Source: Thermoguttaceae bacterium (GTDB lineage: Bacteria; Planctomycetota; Planctomycetia; Pirellulales; Thermoguttaceae). From it: a DNA stretch of 64,000 nt. The position numbers and the translations under genes were made by a program. Shown here piece by piece: positions 23,630 through 31,785 of this stretch (position 1 is the stretch's first letter; each line of letters opens with the position of its first letter). Location: positions 38,415 to 102,414 of the forward strand of contig JAFSMO010000041.1 of assembly GCA_017447865.1 (NCBI GenBank). The letters run 5' to 3'. The notes beneath the pieces were generated by a model that saw nothing but the letters and a program-made list of their open reading frames with translations, did not search any database and was not told the origin of the DNA.

Positions 23630-25906
23630 CTATTCTTCAGTTTCTTCTGCTTCTTTAATCTCTTCGTTTTCTTCAGTCTTTTCAGTTGGAATTTCTGGCT
23701 GAATCCCACTCTTTCTCTGGGTTTCCAGAATGAGTTGATTCAACAAATCAATCTTCTGATCCCGGTTCAGTCTCGCCGAGTTGAAAACCGAAAGGTCCTG
23801 CGGCTTGCGGCTGTTCAGGTGGAAAAGCGCAAAATTCGCCATGATCGGCTCCAAAAGCTCCCGGACCTGCTCCTCGGTTTTGTTCTCGCGGTTCCAAATG
23901 TTTTCCGCCTCCATTTCGACCAGCCAACGTTTCATCGACTGCGACTCGAACGAGGAAAGCACGTGCTCGAACGTGGGCTCCATTCCCTCGTCGGCCATCT
24001 CGCACATCCGAAGGAAAAACTCGCGTGCCGGAACGTAAAGGAAACGCTCGGGCGTCGTGTGGCTTCGGACTTCGCTCAAAAGTCCCGGCCAGACGAGCAG
24101 GATCTCGACGATTTCCTTCTCCCAGGCGTTGATCCGCCCGAAAATCTCCCAGTCCACCTCGTCGGCGTGCTCCTCAAACGCTTCCCGCGTCAGGAGGGTC
24201 GGTTCTGCCGCAAAGTCCTGGGGGTTGGAAACCTGAGCTTTGATTTGTGCCGCTTCGGACCCAGGAAGATCGGAATCTTCATAAAACGTTTCTTCGCCGT
24301 CCGAATACGCCTCCGACTCATTATAAACCCGCGGGCCATCGGAATCGGGTACAGGCGAAGCGCCGGTTGAAGCCGGGAGGATCTGCTCCTGCGTTTCCTC
24401 ATCCTGCTCGCGCATTTCCTGCCAGCGCTCGCGCATTTGGGCGTCGTGAAGCGCTTTGCCGCGGATCTCCTTCAGGCGGCGGCGGAGGAAATCCTCTGAG
24501 ATCGAAAACGAAAACGCCAGCTGCTGGAGCATTTTTTCCTCGCGGAAGGAAAGCGTTCCGAAATCTTTCTCGCCGTTTTTGAGCGTACCGCTCGCGATCA
24601 GCCCCAGCAGTTTGTCCAGCGCCTGCTCGGACTGGTGAATATTCGTGTAATCGAGGCCCTTCGTGTAAAGCTGAAAGGCGTGGGTCAGCGCGTCATTGCT
24701 CCGGGTTTGGATCAGATCCTCGAACTTTTCCGCCCCGTATTCCGTAAGGTATTCGGCGGGGTCGTCCTCCTCGGGAAGCGTCAGGATCCGAACGTCCACC
24801 TTTTCCGCGACGAAAAGCTCCAAAACCTGCGCCGCGCGCTTCTGGCCCGGCTCGTCACCGTCCAGAACGAGGTAAATCTGGTCGGCCAGACGGTTCAAAA
24901 TCTGAATGTGGTTGATCCCCAGTGCCGTTCCAAGGACCGCGACCGCCTCGGTAAAACCGTACTGATGCGCGATGATCGTGTCGGTGTAGCCCTCCATCAC
25001 GAGGACCCGTTTTTTGTGGCGAATGGACGGTCTTGCAAGGTCCAGACCGTACAAAAGGCGGTGCTTTGAAAAAAGCGGCGTTTCCGGCGTATTTAAATAT
25101 TTGGCCGACTCGTTCGACGTGGGAATTCCGGGAATCACGCGGCCGCCGATGCCGACGCTGCGCCCTTGAGCGTCATGGATCGGGAAAAGAAGCCGCCCGC
25201 GAAAACGCTCGTAAAGCGACTTGCGCTCCTCCGAAAAACCGAGGTAACCAGTCGTTCTCAGGTCTTTCAGGAGCGAGGAATTGCGGCCTGCGCGCTCTTT
25301 GAGCCAGTTCCACTCGTCCGGTGCGAAACCGATGCGGAATTTCCTGACGTTTTCCATCGAAATCCCGCGTTCGTTCAGGTAAGCACGGGCCGGATGCGAG
25401 TCCGGAAGGCTCAAAAAGTACTCATGGTACTGCGTCTCCGCCCAGTTCGCGGCCTGGAAAAGCGCCTTTTTCCCGGAAAATGTGGAGTAGTCCGGCTCGT
25501 TTGAGGAATTGGCATCGCTTGGGGAATTCGTGGATTCCGAAGATCCATCCTGGGAGCCGCGCGCGGAGGAGAAATCAGAGTAAGGCCGAGAACGGTGCTT
25601 TTGCGGCCTTTTCGGGAGCTCGATCCCTGCACGGTCCGCGAGCATCTGGAGCGCCTCAGGAAACGAGACGTTCTCGATTTTCATCATGAACGAGAAAATG
25701 TCTCCGCCGTCCGCGCAAACCCAGCACCGAAATGTCTGGCGCTCGGGATCGACCTGGAGACTTGGTTTAGAATCGTCGTGCCACGGGCACAAACCGACGT
25801 AAACTCTGCCTTTTGGCTGAAGCTGAACGTATTCGCCCACCAGATCCACGATATTAATCGCCTGGCGTATGCGCTCTTTTACGTCCAGTGAAAAACCGTA
25901 TAGCAA
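23630..25906 (-). CDS. dnaG: DNA primase
   Basis: A 758-residue primase that makes RNA primers for replication. The N-terminal CHC2 zinc finger is 'CPWHDDSKPSLQVDPERQTFRCWVC'. The RNAP-like catalytic core has 'VLVMEGYTDTIIAHQYGF' and the TOPRIM 'YLVLDGDEPGQKRA', with the Asp residues that bind Mg. A helical C-terminal domain for the helicase follows. An extra Ser-rich stretch (about residues 90-125) separates the zinc finger from the core, and an acidic insertion lies around 500-560. No ATG fits. I chose the TTG at 25906 because GAGGGGG stands six bases upstream; another TTG at 25969 lies inside the promoter. It is followed by rpoD. Confidence 0.93.
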   Translation of the reverse strand: MLYGFSLDVKERIRQAINIVDLVGEYVQLQPKGRVYVGLCPWHDDSKPSLQVDPERQTFRCWVCADGGDIFSFMMKIENVSFPEALQMLADRAGIELPKRPQKHRSRPYSDFSSARGSQDGSSESTNSPSDANSSNEPDYSTFSGKKALFQAANWAETQYHEYFLSLPDSHPARAYLNERGISMENVRKFRIGFAPDEWNWLKERAGRNSSLLKDLRTTGYLGFSEERKSLYERFRGRLLFPIHDAQGRSVGIGGRVIPGIPTSNESAKYLNTPETPLFSKHRLLYGLDLARPSIRHKKRVLVMEGYTDTIIAHQYGFTEAVAVLGTALGINHIQILNRLADQIYLVLDGDEPGQKRAAQVLELFVAEKVDVRILTLPEEDDPAEYLTEYGAEKFEDLIQTRSNDALTHAFQLYTKGLDYTNIHQSEQALDKLLGLIASGTLKNGEKDFGTLSFREEKMLQQLAFSFSISEDFLRRRLKEIRGKALHDAQMRERWQEMREQDEETQEQILPASTGASPVPDSDGPRVYNESEAYSDGEETFYEDSDLPGSEAAQIKAQVSNPQDFAAEPTLLTREAFEEHADEVDWEIFGRINAWEKEIVEILLVWPGLLSEVRSHTTPERFLYVPAREFFLRMCEMADEGMEPTFEHVLSSFESQSMKRWLVEMEAENIWNRENKTEEQVRELLEPIMANFALFHLNSRKPQDLSVFNSARLNRDQKIDLLNQLILETQRKSGIQPEIPTEKTEENEEIKEAEETEE

Positions 25907-25940
25907 TGCAAGCCCCCCTCGATTTCTATAACAGACGGGT

Positions 25941-25969
25941 AGTATAAACCATTTTGGATTTTTTTGCAA
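25941..25969 (-). promoter_or_regulatory. Probable promoter of dnaG-rpoD
   Basis: On the minus strand TTGCAA (25964-25969), a 17-bp spacer and TATACT (25941-25946), about 35 bp before the TTG start. The rest of the 360-bp gap up to 26265 is AT-rich and holds only a parS site. Confidence 0.6.
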
Positions 25970-26186
25970 GGCCGGATTTTTAAAACTTTAGGAAATTTTT
26001 TGGAATTTTAAAAGATTTCTTGAAAATATTGATTTTAGAGCAATATTTGGTTTAAGAAGGCTAAAGTGCGCAAAATGGTGAAAGAGATTTTCCTTCGGAA
26101 AACGTAAAAACGGAAAAGTTTTACTGATTTTCTTAAACTTTTTAGTCTTTTTAGACTGCTTAAATTGTAGGGCGGGAGAGGCAAAA

Positions 26187-26202
26187 TGTTTCACGTGAAA
26201 CA
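26187..26202. promoter_or_regulatory. parS site 1
   Basis: TGTTTCACGTGAAACA, a perfect 16-bp palindrome matching the bacterial chromosomal parS consensus, inside a larger palindrome with AAAA/TTTT flanks (26183-26206). ParB is encoded 5.6 kb away. Confidence 0.93.
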
Positions 26203-26265
26203 TTTTAAAAACTCCCCCAGCCGTTCCTCGTGTCCACTGGCGATTTGTTCCCTTGGGCGGGTTTT

Positions 26266-27531
26266 CTACTTTTCGGGTCGAATGGACGCACCCGCGCCGC
26301 CGGTCTGCTGCTGGTACCAGCGGATCCATTGCGGCTGGTCGTAGTAGAAATTCATGCCGGTCAGTTTTTTGAGCGACTCCAGGACCTCCGGGTTTTGCAT
26401 CGGCTTGGAGATCGTGATGGTTTTGCCGCCCACGCCAAAGCCCATTCCGCCGCCGCCCGTTGAGGAGCGTCCTGCTCCCACGCTGGTCTGGCCGTTCGAG
26501 TTTCCCGTTTGAACCTGGAATTTATGAGTCGTTTCCAGCGCCTGGATCAGTGCGGGGACCGCCGAGGAATCTTCCAGGACTCCCAGTGCGTATGCCGCGT
26601 AATTGAGCTGCTCGTGCGTGGATTTCTTGGGCGAAAGGCGCGAAATGTAGTACTCCGTCACCCCTGGCCCTTTGTGGGGCTTCATCTCGTCGAGGGCCGA
26701 AAGACGAAGCTCCTCGATCTTCTCGTCCACGGAGATCTGCAGAAGCGCGTTCAGAGCCGCCTGATTCCCGATCCGGCCGAGGCATTTGATCAGGACCTTT
26801 CGGACGGGCGGCCGCTTTTCCGTCTCGTAAACCTGAAGGATCCCCGGCACCGCGATGGGGTCGCGCAGACTTTCCAGCTCGGCCAGCGCCTCGCCTTCGG
26901 CCCGGGTCCCGATTTTCTTGACCCATTTCTTGATCTCGCTGGCCATTTTGCTGGTCTTGATCTTCTCGGCTTTCTGCTTTTCGAGGAGTTCCTTTTCCTG
27001 CTTCGAGATCCACCGGCCGTTATACTTGACCTTTCCCTGCTCCTCCATCTCGTCGTTCGAGGTGCGCCACTGTCCGTCGATCATTTTCTTGAAGCCGAGG
27101 CCCCGCCGCGCGGCCTGATTTTCCGGGTTCAGTTCCAGAACGCGTTCGTAGTGGGCCTTCTTCTGGTTTTGCATCCCGTTCTCAGCGCACCACTGGGCGA
27201 GTGCGAGGTTTCCCTCCACGTCGTCCGTTGCCGCGGCTTTCCGCTTTTCGTACTCCTCCGCGGCGGAAAGCGTGGCCATTTTCTCGACCGATTCCACCTC
27301 GCTGCGGGCGATCTGGATCTCGATCCCCTCGGCCGTCCGGAATTTGTAAACCAAATCCTCTCCCCCGGGCGGAACGAGAAACTGCCCCTGGAGCCGCCCA
27401 CCGTTTTTCAGAACCAGAACGTCCGCCGCCTGAGCCGTTTGCCGGACCAGTAGAATGACGGAGAGGAAGGTCAACGCACAGAGCGCCGGAACCAGCGTAT
27501 TTTTCAAGGTTTTTTTCAAGGTTTTGGTCAT
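26266..27531 (-). CDS. Exported HEAT-repeat protein
   Basis: A 421-residue protein. An N-terminal signal or anchor (about residues 10-35, 'TLVPALCALTFLSVILLVRQTAQAADV') is followed by a small beta domain ('LVLKNGGRLQGQFLVPPGGEDLVYKFRTAEGIEIQIARSEVESVEKM'), a TPR-like region ('HYERVLELNPENQAARRGLGFK') and HEAT-like helical repeats ('LAELESLRDPIAVPGILQVYETEKRPPVRKVLIKCLGRIG', 'AAYALGVLEDSSAVPALIQALETTH'). A Gly/Ser-rich linker precedes the C-terminal 'FYYDQPQWIRWYQQQTGG'. The chosen ATG at 27531 has an AGGTG site and lies five bases after the ispD stop. A longer frame continues upstream only because it crosses ispD in another phase. Likely a periplasmic scaffold; partner unknown. Confidence 0.75.
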   Translation of the reverse strand: MTKTLKKTLKNTLVPALCALTFLSVILLVRQTAQAADVLVLKNGGRLQGQFLVPPGGEDLVYKFRTAEGIEIQIARSEVESVEKMATLSAAEEYEKRKAAATDDVEGNLALAQWCAENGMQNQKKAHYERVLELNPENQAARRGLGFKKMIDGQWRTSNDEMEEQGKVKYNGRWISKQEKELLEKQKAEKIKTSKMASEIKKWVKKIGTRAEGEALAELESLRDPIAVPGILQVYETEKRPPVRKVLIKCLGRIGNQAALNALLQISVDEKIEELRLSALDEMKPHKGPGVTEYYISRLSPKKSTHEQLNYAAYALGVLEDSSAVPALIQALETTHKFQVQTGNSNGQTSVGAGRSSTGGGGMGFGVGGKTITISKPMQNPEVLESLKKLTGMNFYYDQPQWIRWYQQQTGGAGASIRPEK

Positions 27532-27536
27532 CGGGT

Positions 27537-28376
27537 TCACCTGAAAAGGTCCTCGTCGGCGAAGGGGTGAAAAACGTTTTTCTTCGGCCCGGGAAGGATC
27601 TTCAGAATCGCTTCGGCGAGCTGAAGGTCGGAATGGGTCGTGATCTTGATGTTCAGCGAGGACGCCTCCACGACGTACACAGAGTGGCCGGCCTGCTCGA
27701 AAAGCATCGAGTCGTCCGTCGTTTGGGCGGATTTCCCGCGTGGCCGGCGGGCGTAAACCTCCTCGAACCAGTCCCGGCGGAAAACCTGCGGGGTCTGCGC
27801 CCGCCAGAGGTTGGAACGGTCCACCGACTCCGCGATCACGCCGTCCCCCGCCTCGTTCGGCTCGGAATCGTCCGGAAGCAACGCGTCGAGCGAGAGTTCC
27901 TTCGGCTTTCCGTGCTTTTTCTTCGAGGAGTTTTGATTCGGAACGACCCGTTTGAGCGAGTCGGAAACCGGGACCGCCAGCATCGCCGCGCCGGTCTGGA
28001 CGGCCGTCCGGAACACGTCGTCGATCCAGCTGCTCATCAGGCACGGTCTGGCCGCGTCGTGAACGCAGACGAAATCGCATTCGGGCCGGATTTTGGAAAT
28101 GGCGTTTTCGATCGAGTCGGCGCGTTCGGCCCCGCCTTTTACCACGTCCACGTCGTTGATGGAGATTTCGGCCCGATATTTGATCAGAACGTCCTCGTAA
28201 TCTTCGGGCGAAACGACGAGGATCACCTGCGCGACGTCTTTCCGGTTCAGGAAATACTGGGCCGTGTGAAGCCAGACCGCCCGATTGTTCAGCGGGGCAA
28301 AAGGTTTTTTGTAGTTCAGATCGCCGAACCGGCTGCTCTTCCCGGCGGCTGGTAAAATCACACAAAATTTGGGCAT
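27537..28376 (-). CDS. ispD: 2-C-methyl-D-erythritol 4-phosphate cytidylyltransferase
   Basis: A 279-residue enzyme of the non-mevalonate isoprenoid pathway, joining CTP and MEP to give CDP-ME. Motifs are the N-terminal nucleotide loop 'LPAAGKSSRFGDLNYKKPF', 'VVKGGAERADSIENAI', 'CDFVCVHDAARPCL', 'WRAQTPQVFRRDWF' and 'TTDDSMLFEQAGHSVYVVEASSLNIKITTHSDL'. It is about 40 residues longer than the E. coli enzyme because of a charged insertion near residues 150-185 ('NQNSSKKKHGKPKELSLDAL' onward). An AGGAGAT site precedes the ATG and a promoter lies upstream. The HEAT-repeat gene follows in the same operon. Confidence 0.92.
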   Translation of the reverse strand: MPKFCVILPAAGKSSRFGDLNYKKPFAPLNNRAVWLHTAQYFLNRKDVAQVILVVSPEDYEDVLIKYRAEISINDVDVVKGGAERADSIENAISKIRPECDFVCVHDAARPCLMSSWIDDVFRTAVQTGAAMLAVPVSDSLKRVVPNQNSSKKKHGKPKELSLDALLPDDSEPNEAGDGVIAESVDRSNLWRAQTPQVFRRDWFEEVYARRPRGKSAQTTDDSMLFEQAGHSVYVVEASSLNIKITTHSDLQLAEAILKILPGPKKNVFHPFADEDLFR

Positions 28377-28426
28377 AGAAATCTCCTGAACGTTTAATTC
28401 CGAAAAGTCAATAATACTACATTAAT

Positions 28427-28455
28427 ATTTTATAAAAAATTTCCAGTTTTTTCAA
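28427..28455 (-). promoter_or_regulatory. Probable promoter of ispD
   Basis: On the minus strand TTGAAA (28450-28455), a 17-bp spacer and TAAAAT (28427-28432), about 50 bp before ispD. Confidence 0.6.
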
Positions 28456-28573
28456 GGTGGGGTCCTTTTCTTTTTTCGTCATTTTCGTTAAAATACAAAA
28501 AAGAGTTTTTTACCGCAATTCGATCCATTAAAACCATTACATTTAAACATCAGTCAAACACCTGGGAGAAATC

Positions 28574-29458
28574 ATGGCTTCCGACGTCAACGATTCCATT
28601 TTGATCAAAGTCGCGCACAGTCCGGACCCGGACGACGCTTTCATGTTCTACGCGCTGGCAAAAAACTGCCTCGAGACGGGCAAGTACCGGTTCACGCACA
28701 AGCTGGTCGACATCGAAACGCTGAACCAGATGGCGCACACGGGTTTTTACGAGCTGACGGCGCTGAGCCTGCACGCCTACGCGTACCTGAACGAGACGTA
28801 CATGCTCTGCCCGTGCGGCGCGAGTATGGGTGACAATTACGGGCCGATGATCGTCGCGAAGGAAAACTTCACGAAAGCGGAACTTCGCCAGAAGACGATC
28901 GCGGTCCCCGGCACGATGACGACTGCTTTCCTGGCCGCCGGAATGTTCATGGAAGGCCCTTTTAATTACGTAGTTTGCCCATTTGACCGGATTTTGGACT
29001 ACGTTGAGGCGGGAAAGGTCCTCGAGGGCGAAAATGAGGGCCAGGAGATCGCGGCCGGTCTGATCATTCATGAGGGGCAGCTCACGTACATGAACCAGGG
29101 CCTGAAACTCATCGTCGATACGGGGGTCTGGTGGATGGAGCAGACCGGTTTTCCGCTTCCGCTCGGGGCGAACGGGATCCGGCGCGACCTCGGCCCGGAA
29201 AACATTCACGAGGTGAACCGCCTCCTGAAGGCGAGCATTCAGTACGGCCTCGACCACCGCAAAGAAGCCGTGGAGTACGCCCTGCAGTTCGGCCGCGGGC
29301 TGGATCTGAACCTCGCCGACCGGTTCATCGGGATGTACGTGAACGACTGGACGCTCGATTTTGGCCCCCGTGGCCGTGAGTCGGTCCGCCTGCTTCTGAA
29401 ACGCGGCTACGAAACGGGCCTGATCCCGAAACTGGTCGAGCCGGAATTCGTGGAGTGA
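28574..29458 (+). CDS. mqnD: 1,4-dihydroxy-6-naphthoate synthase-like protein (futalosine menaquinone pathway)
   Basis: A 294-residue protein with the MqnD/MqnA fold. The start 'IKVAHSPDPDDAFMFYALAKNCLETGKYRFTHKLVDIETLNQMA' is the typical MqnD opening, in which 'SPDPDD' lies in the substrate cleft; 'GPMIVAKENF', 'KTIAVPGTMTTAFLAAGMF' and 'LIIHEGQLTYMNQGLKLIVDTGVWW' follow the family order, with the conserved His in 'IIHEGQLTY'. MqnD acts on cyclic dehypoxanthine futalosine to give 1,4-dihydroxy-6-naphthoate. No other mqn gene is in the window, so the assignment rests on sequence. A GGGAG site precedes the ATG. Confidence 0.88.
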   Translation: MASDVNDSILIKVAHSPDPDDAFMFYALAKNCLETGKYRFTHKLVDIETLNQMAHTGFYELTALSLHAYAYLNETYMLCPCGASMGDNYGPMIVAKENFTKAELRQKTIAVPGTMTTAFLAAGMFMEGPFNYVVCPFDRILDYVEAGKVLEGENEGQEIAAGLIIHEGQLTYMNQGLKLIVDTGVWWMEQTGFPLPLGANGIRRDLGPENIHEVNRLLKASIQYGLDHRKEAVEYALQFGRGLDLNLADRFIGMYVNDWTLDFGPRGRESVRLLLKRGYETGLIPKLVEPEFVE

Positions 29459-29534
29459 ATGAAATTCCAGAAATTCCAGAGAAAAAAAGACCGGTTCAGG
29501 TCGAGGATTTTTTGTCTGTGGGGAAGTTTTTGCG

Positions 29535-29550
29535 CGTTTCACGTGAAACA
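29535..29550. promoter_or_regulatory. parS site 2
   Basis: CGTTTCACGTGAAACA; the inner 14 bp are a perfect palindrome. It lies in the gap between mqnD and the DUF1015 gene, directly before a TTGACA box (29556-29561). Confidence 0.93.
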
Positions 29551-29555
29551 CCCCA

Positions 29556-29583
29556 TTGACAAAAAATAAAATTTTGCGAAAAT
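29556..29583 (+). promoter_or_regulatory. Probable promoter of the DUF1015 gene
   Basis: A perfect TTGACA (29556-29561) with a weak GAAAAT -10 16 bp on (29578-29583). It begins six bases after parS site 2, so ParB bound there could affect it. Confidence 0.45.
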
Positions 29584-29644
29584 AGACGCAAAGATCCAAA
29601 ATTTCCTTTTCCTTTTTAAAATTCTGATCTCGGAGGGTTTCATC

Positions 29645-30958
29645 ATGCCAAACATTCAGCCAATCAATGGAATTCGTTACAATCTCGGCCAGGTCGGCTC
29701 CCTTTCCGACGTCATCGCTCCGCCGTACGACGTCATCAGCCCGGAGCTTCAGGACGAACTGTACGCCAAGCACCCGAATAATTGCGTCCGCCTGATCCTC
29801 AACAAAACGAAACCGACCGACGACGAAACGGACAATCGGTACACTCGTGCCCGGAAAATCATGAAGAAATGGCTCGATGAAGGCGTTCTTTTCACCGAAG
29901 CCGATCCGGCCATTTACGTTTACTACCAGATTTTCGAATACGCGGGCAAAACTTACACGCGCAAAGGCTTCATGGCCGGTCTGGAAGTCCAGCCGTTCGG
30001 TCAGGGATGCGTCTTCCCGCATGAGTTGACTCACGCCGCGGCGAAAGCCGACCGTCTGATGCTGACGACCACGACCAAAGCACAGCTCAGCCAGATTTTT
30101 GGTCTCTACCCGGACGCTGAAAACGCGGTCCTGAGCATTCTGGAAAAGACGATCGAAGGGAAAACGCCGCTCGAAGCCGTGGACCATCTGGGAGTGATCC
30201 ACCGCATGTGGGTCGTGACGAACCCGCAGGTCATCGCGGAAGTCCAGGCCGCCATCGGCAAAAAACCGGTTTTCATCGCCGACGGTCACCACCGGTACGA
30301 GACCGCGTGCAACTACCTCGCCCAGCTCAAGCAGCAGGGAATTCCGGCCACGCATCCGGCGCATTACGTCCTCACGATGTTCGTCGCGATGGAAGACGAC
30401 GGTCTGGCGGTCCTTCCGACCCACCGTCTGTTCCCGGGGATCCCGGAAATGACGTCGGACGAATTGGCCGCAAAACTGGGCGCGTGCTTCACTTGCACCA
30501 AAGCCGGGACCGGTCCGGAAACGGCCACGGACGTATGGGAAGAGATCGAATCTCTGGGAAGCCAGGAAAATATTGCGTTCTACACGACGAAGGACGACAC
30601 GTGGACGATCGCCTCGCTGACCGAAGCCGGCCGTGAGAAAATGGCCGAAGACGGAGTCGCGGCGGACCACTCGGAAGACTGGCGCAATCTGGGCGTCAGC
30701 ATTCTGCACAAGCTGGTGATGGACACGCTGCTCGAGCAGCCGAACGCGCCGAAGCCGACGTACGTGCACCTCGTTTCGGAAGTCGTGGACGATCTGAAGG
30801 CGGAGCCGGGCAAGTACCCGCTCGCGGCCCTCGTGATGCCGGCGACGGTGGAAAACATCAAAACCCTTTGCCTCGAAGGGGAACGCATGCCGCAGAAGAG
30901 CACGTACTTCTACCCGAAGCTCCTTTCCGGTCTGGTCTTCCGCTCGGTCGAGGGGTAA
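29645..30958 (+). CDS. DUF1015 family protein
   Basis: A 437-residue protein of the DUF1015 family, full length. The opening 'QPINGIRYN...DVIAPPYDVISPELQDELYAKHPNNCVRLILNK' and the later 'PVFIADGHHRYETACNY', 'MFVAMEDDGLAVLPTHRLFP' are family hallmarks. Members often sit near serA/serC in other genomes; the biochemical role is not settled. The codon usage is that of a well-expressed gene. A GGAGG site precedes the ATG. parS sites flank the gene on both sides, 95 bp before and 8 bp after. Confidence 0.88.
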   Translation: MPNIQPINGIRYNLGQVGSLSDVIAPPYDVISPELQDELYAKHPNNCVRLILNKTKPTDDETDNRYTRARKIMKKWLDEGVLFTEADPAIYVYYQIFEYAGKTYTRKGFMAGLEVQPFGQGCVFPHELTHAAAKADRLMLTTTTKAQLSQIFGLYPDAENAVLSILEKTIEGKTPLEAVDHLGVIHRMWVVTNPQVIAEVQAAIGKKPVFIADGHHRYETACNYLAQLKQQGIPATHPAHYVLTMFVAMEDDGLAVLPTHRLFPGIPEMTSDELAAKLGACFTCTKAGTGPETATDVWEEIESLGSQENIAFYTTKDDTWTIASLTEAGREKMAEDGVAADHSEDWRNLGVSILHKLVMDTLLEQPNAPKPTYVHLVSEVVDDLKAEPGKYPLAALVMPATVENIKTLCLEGERMPQKSTYFYPKLLSGLVFRSVEG

Positions 30959-30965
30959 AAAATCG

Positions 30966-30981
30966 CGTTTCACGTGAAACA
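30966..30981. promoter_or_regulatory. parS site 3
   Basis: CGTTTCACGTGAAACA in the 89-bp gap between the DUF1015 gene and parA, 66 bp before the parA start. It is placed where ParB could repress its own operon. Confidence 0.93.
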
Positions 30982-31047
30982 TTTTTTCCCGGGTGAGACT
31001 GGAAACTCGGGAATTTATTTCAGTCAGGGCCAAACCAGGAGCCAGGG

Positions 31048-31785
31048 ATGGGTCAAATCATTTGCGTCATGAACCAGAAAGGCGGAGTTGGCAAAACGAC
31101 CACCGCCATTAATCTGGGGGCGTGTTTCGCCCGGGCGGGATTTCAGACGCTCATCGTGGACCTGGATCCACAGTGCAACGCGACGAGCGGCCTGGACCGA
31201 AAGCCGACCGCTCACCATCCGCTCGCCACGGGGGCACTATGGGTGGATTCCGTCGTGGCGACGGACTGGCCGAAACTGTTTCTTCTTCCCGGAACCAAGA
31301 ATTTTGGCGATGTTTCCGCGCTGGTGAAAGGAAAAAACGAGCAGACGGAGCGCCTGCGCGAGATGCTCAGGACGGGGTTTCGGTCATTCGATTACGTTCT
31401 GATCGACTCCCCGCCGGCGGTTTCTCCCCTGACCAGGACGGCTTTGGAATGTTCCACCGAGATTCTGATGCCGATCCAGTGCGAATATTTCGCGATGGAG
31501 GGCGTTTCCAAAATGACGTCGCTCATCGAGAAGGATCGGTGGCAGTCCACCGGGATCCTGCTCACGATGGTCGAAAGGGATCTTGAGTTGACCCGTGAGG
31601 TGGAAACCGAAGTGAGGGAGTACTTCGGCGACGTGGTTTTTCAGACCGAGATCCCCCGGGATGTGGCCATTCCGGAAGCCTCGAGCTACGGAAAGCCCGT
31701 GATTGAATACGCTCCGCGGTCGCGCGGCGCGAGAGCTTACATTGAATTGTGCATGGAGGTCTTTGAAAATGAGCAGGAAGAATAA
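31048..31785 (+). CDS. parA: Chromosome partitioning ATPase ParA (Soj)
   Basis: A 245-residue MinD/ParA-class ATPase without a DNA-binding N-terminal extension, as in chromosomal Soj proteins. The deviant Walker A is 'NQKGGVGKTTTAINLG' at residue 9, Walker A' is 'LIVDLDPQCNATSG' and Walker B is 'DYVLIDSPPAVSPL'. It moves ParB-parS complexes over the nucleoid. It is about ten residues shorter than usual: the segment after 'GLDRKPTAHHPLATGAL' is compact. The 3' end overlaps the parB start by 17 bp, which implies coupled translation. A CAGGGATG-type weak ribosome site precedes the ATG. Confidence 0.95.
   Translation: MGQIICVMNQKGGVGKTTTAINLGACFARAGFQTLIVDLDPQCNATSGLDRKPTAHHPLATGALWVDSVVATDWPKLFLLPGTKNFGDVSALVKGKNEQTERLREMLRTGFRSFDYVLIDSPPAVSPLTRTALECSTEILMPIQCEYFAMEGVSKMTSLIEKDRWQSTGILLTMVERDLELTREVETEVREYFGDVVFQTEIPRDVAIPEASSYGKPVIEYAPRSRGARAYIELCMEVFENEQEE

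Noticed and set aside
26266..28365. A 699-residue fusion protein reading through ispD into the HEAT-repeat gene
   Set aside because: The first 278 codons overlap ispD in another phase and give Arg/Gly-rich nonsense; the HEAT gene has its own ribosome site and ATG at 27531.
28550..31033. Long open frame (827 codons) on the minus strand opposite mqnD and the DUF1015 gene
   Set aside because: It is the mirror of two well-recognised genes with strong codon bias, has low-complexity Arg/Val-rich translation and crosses their intergenic promoter and parS site.
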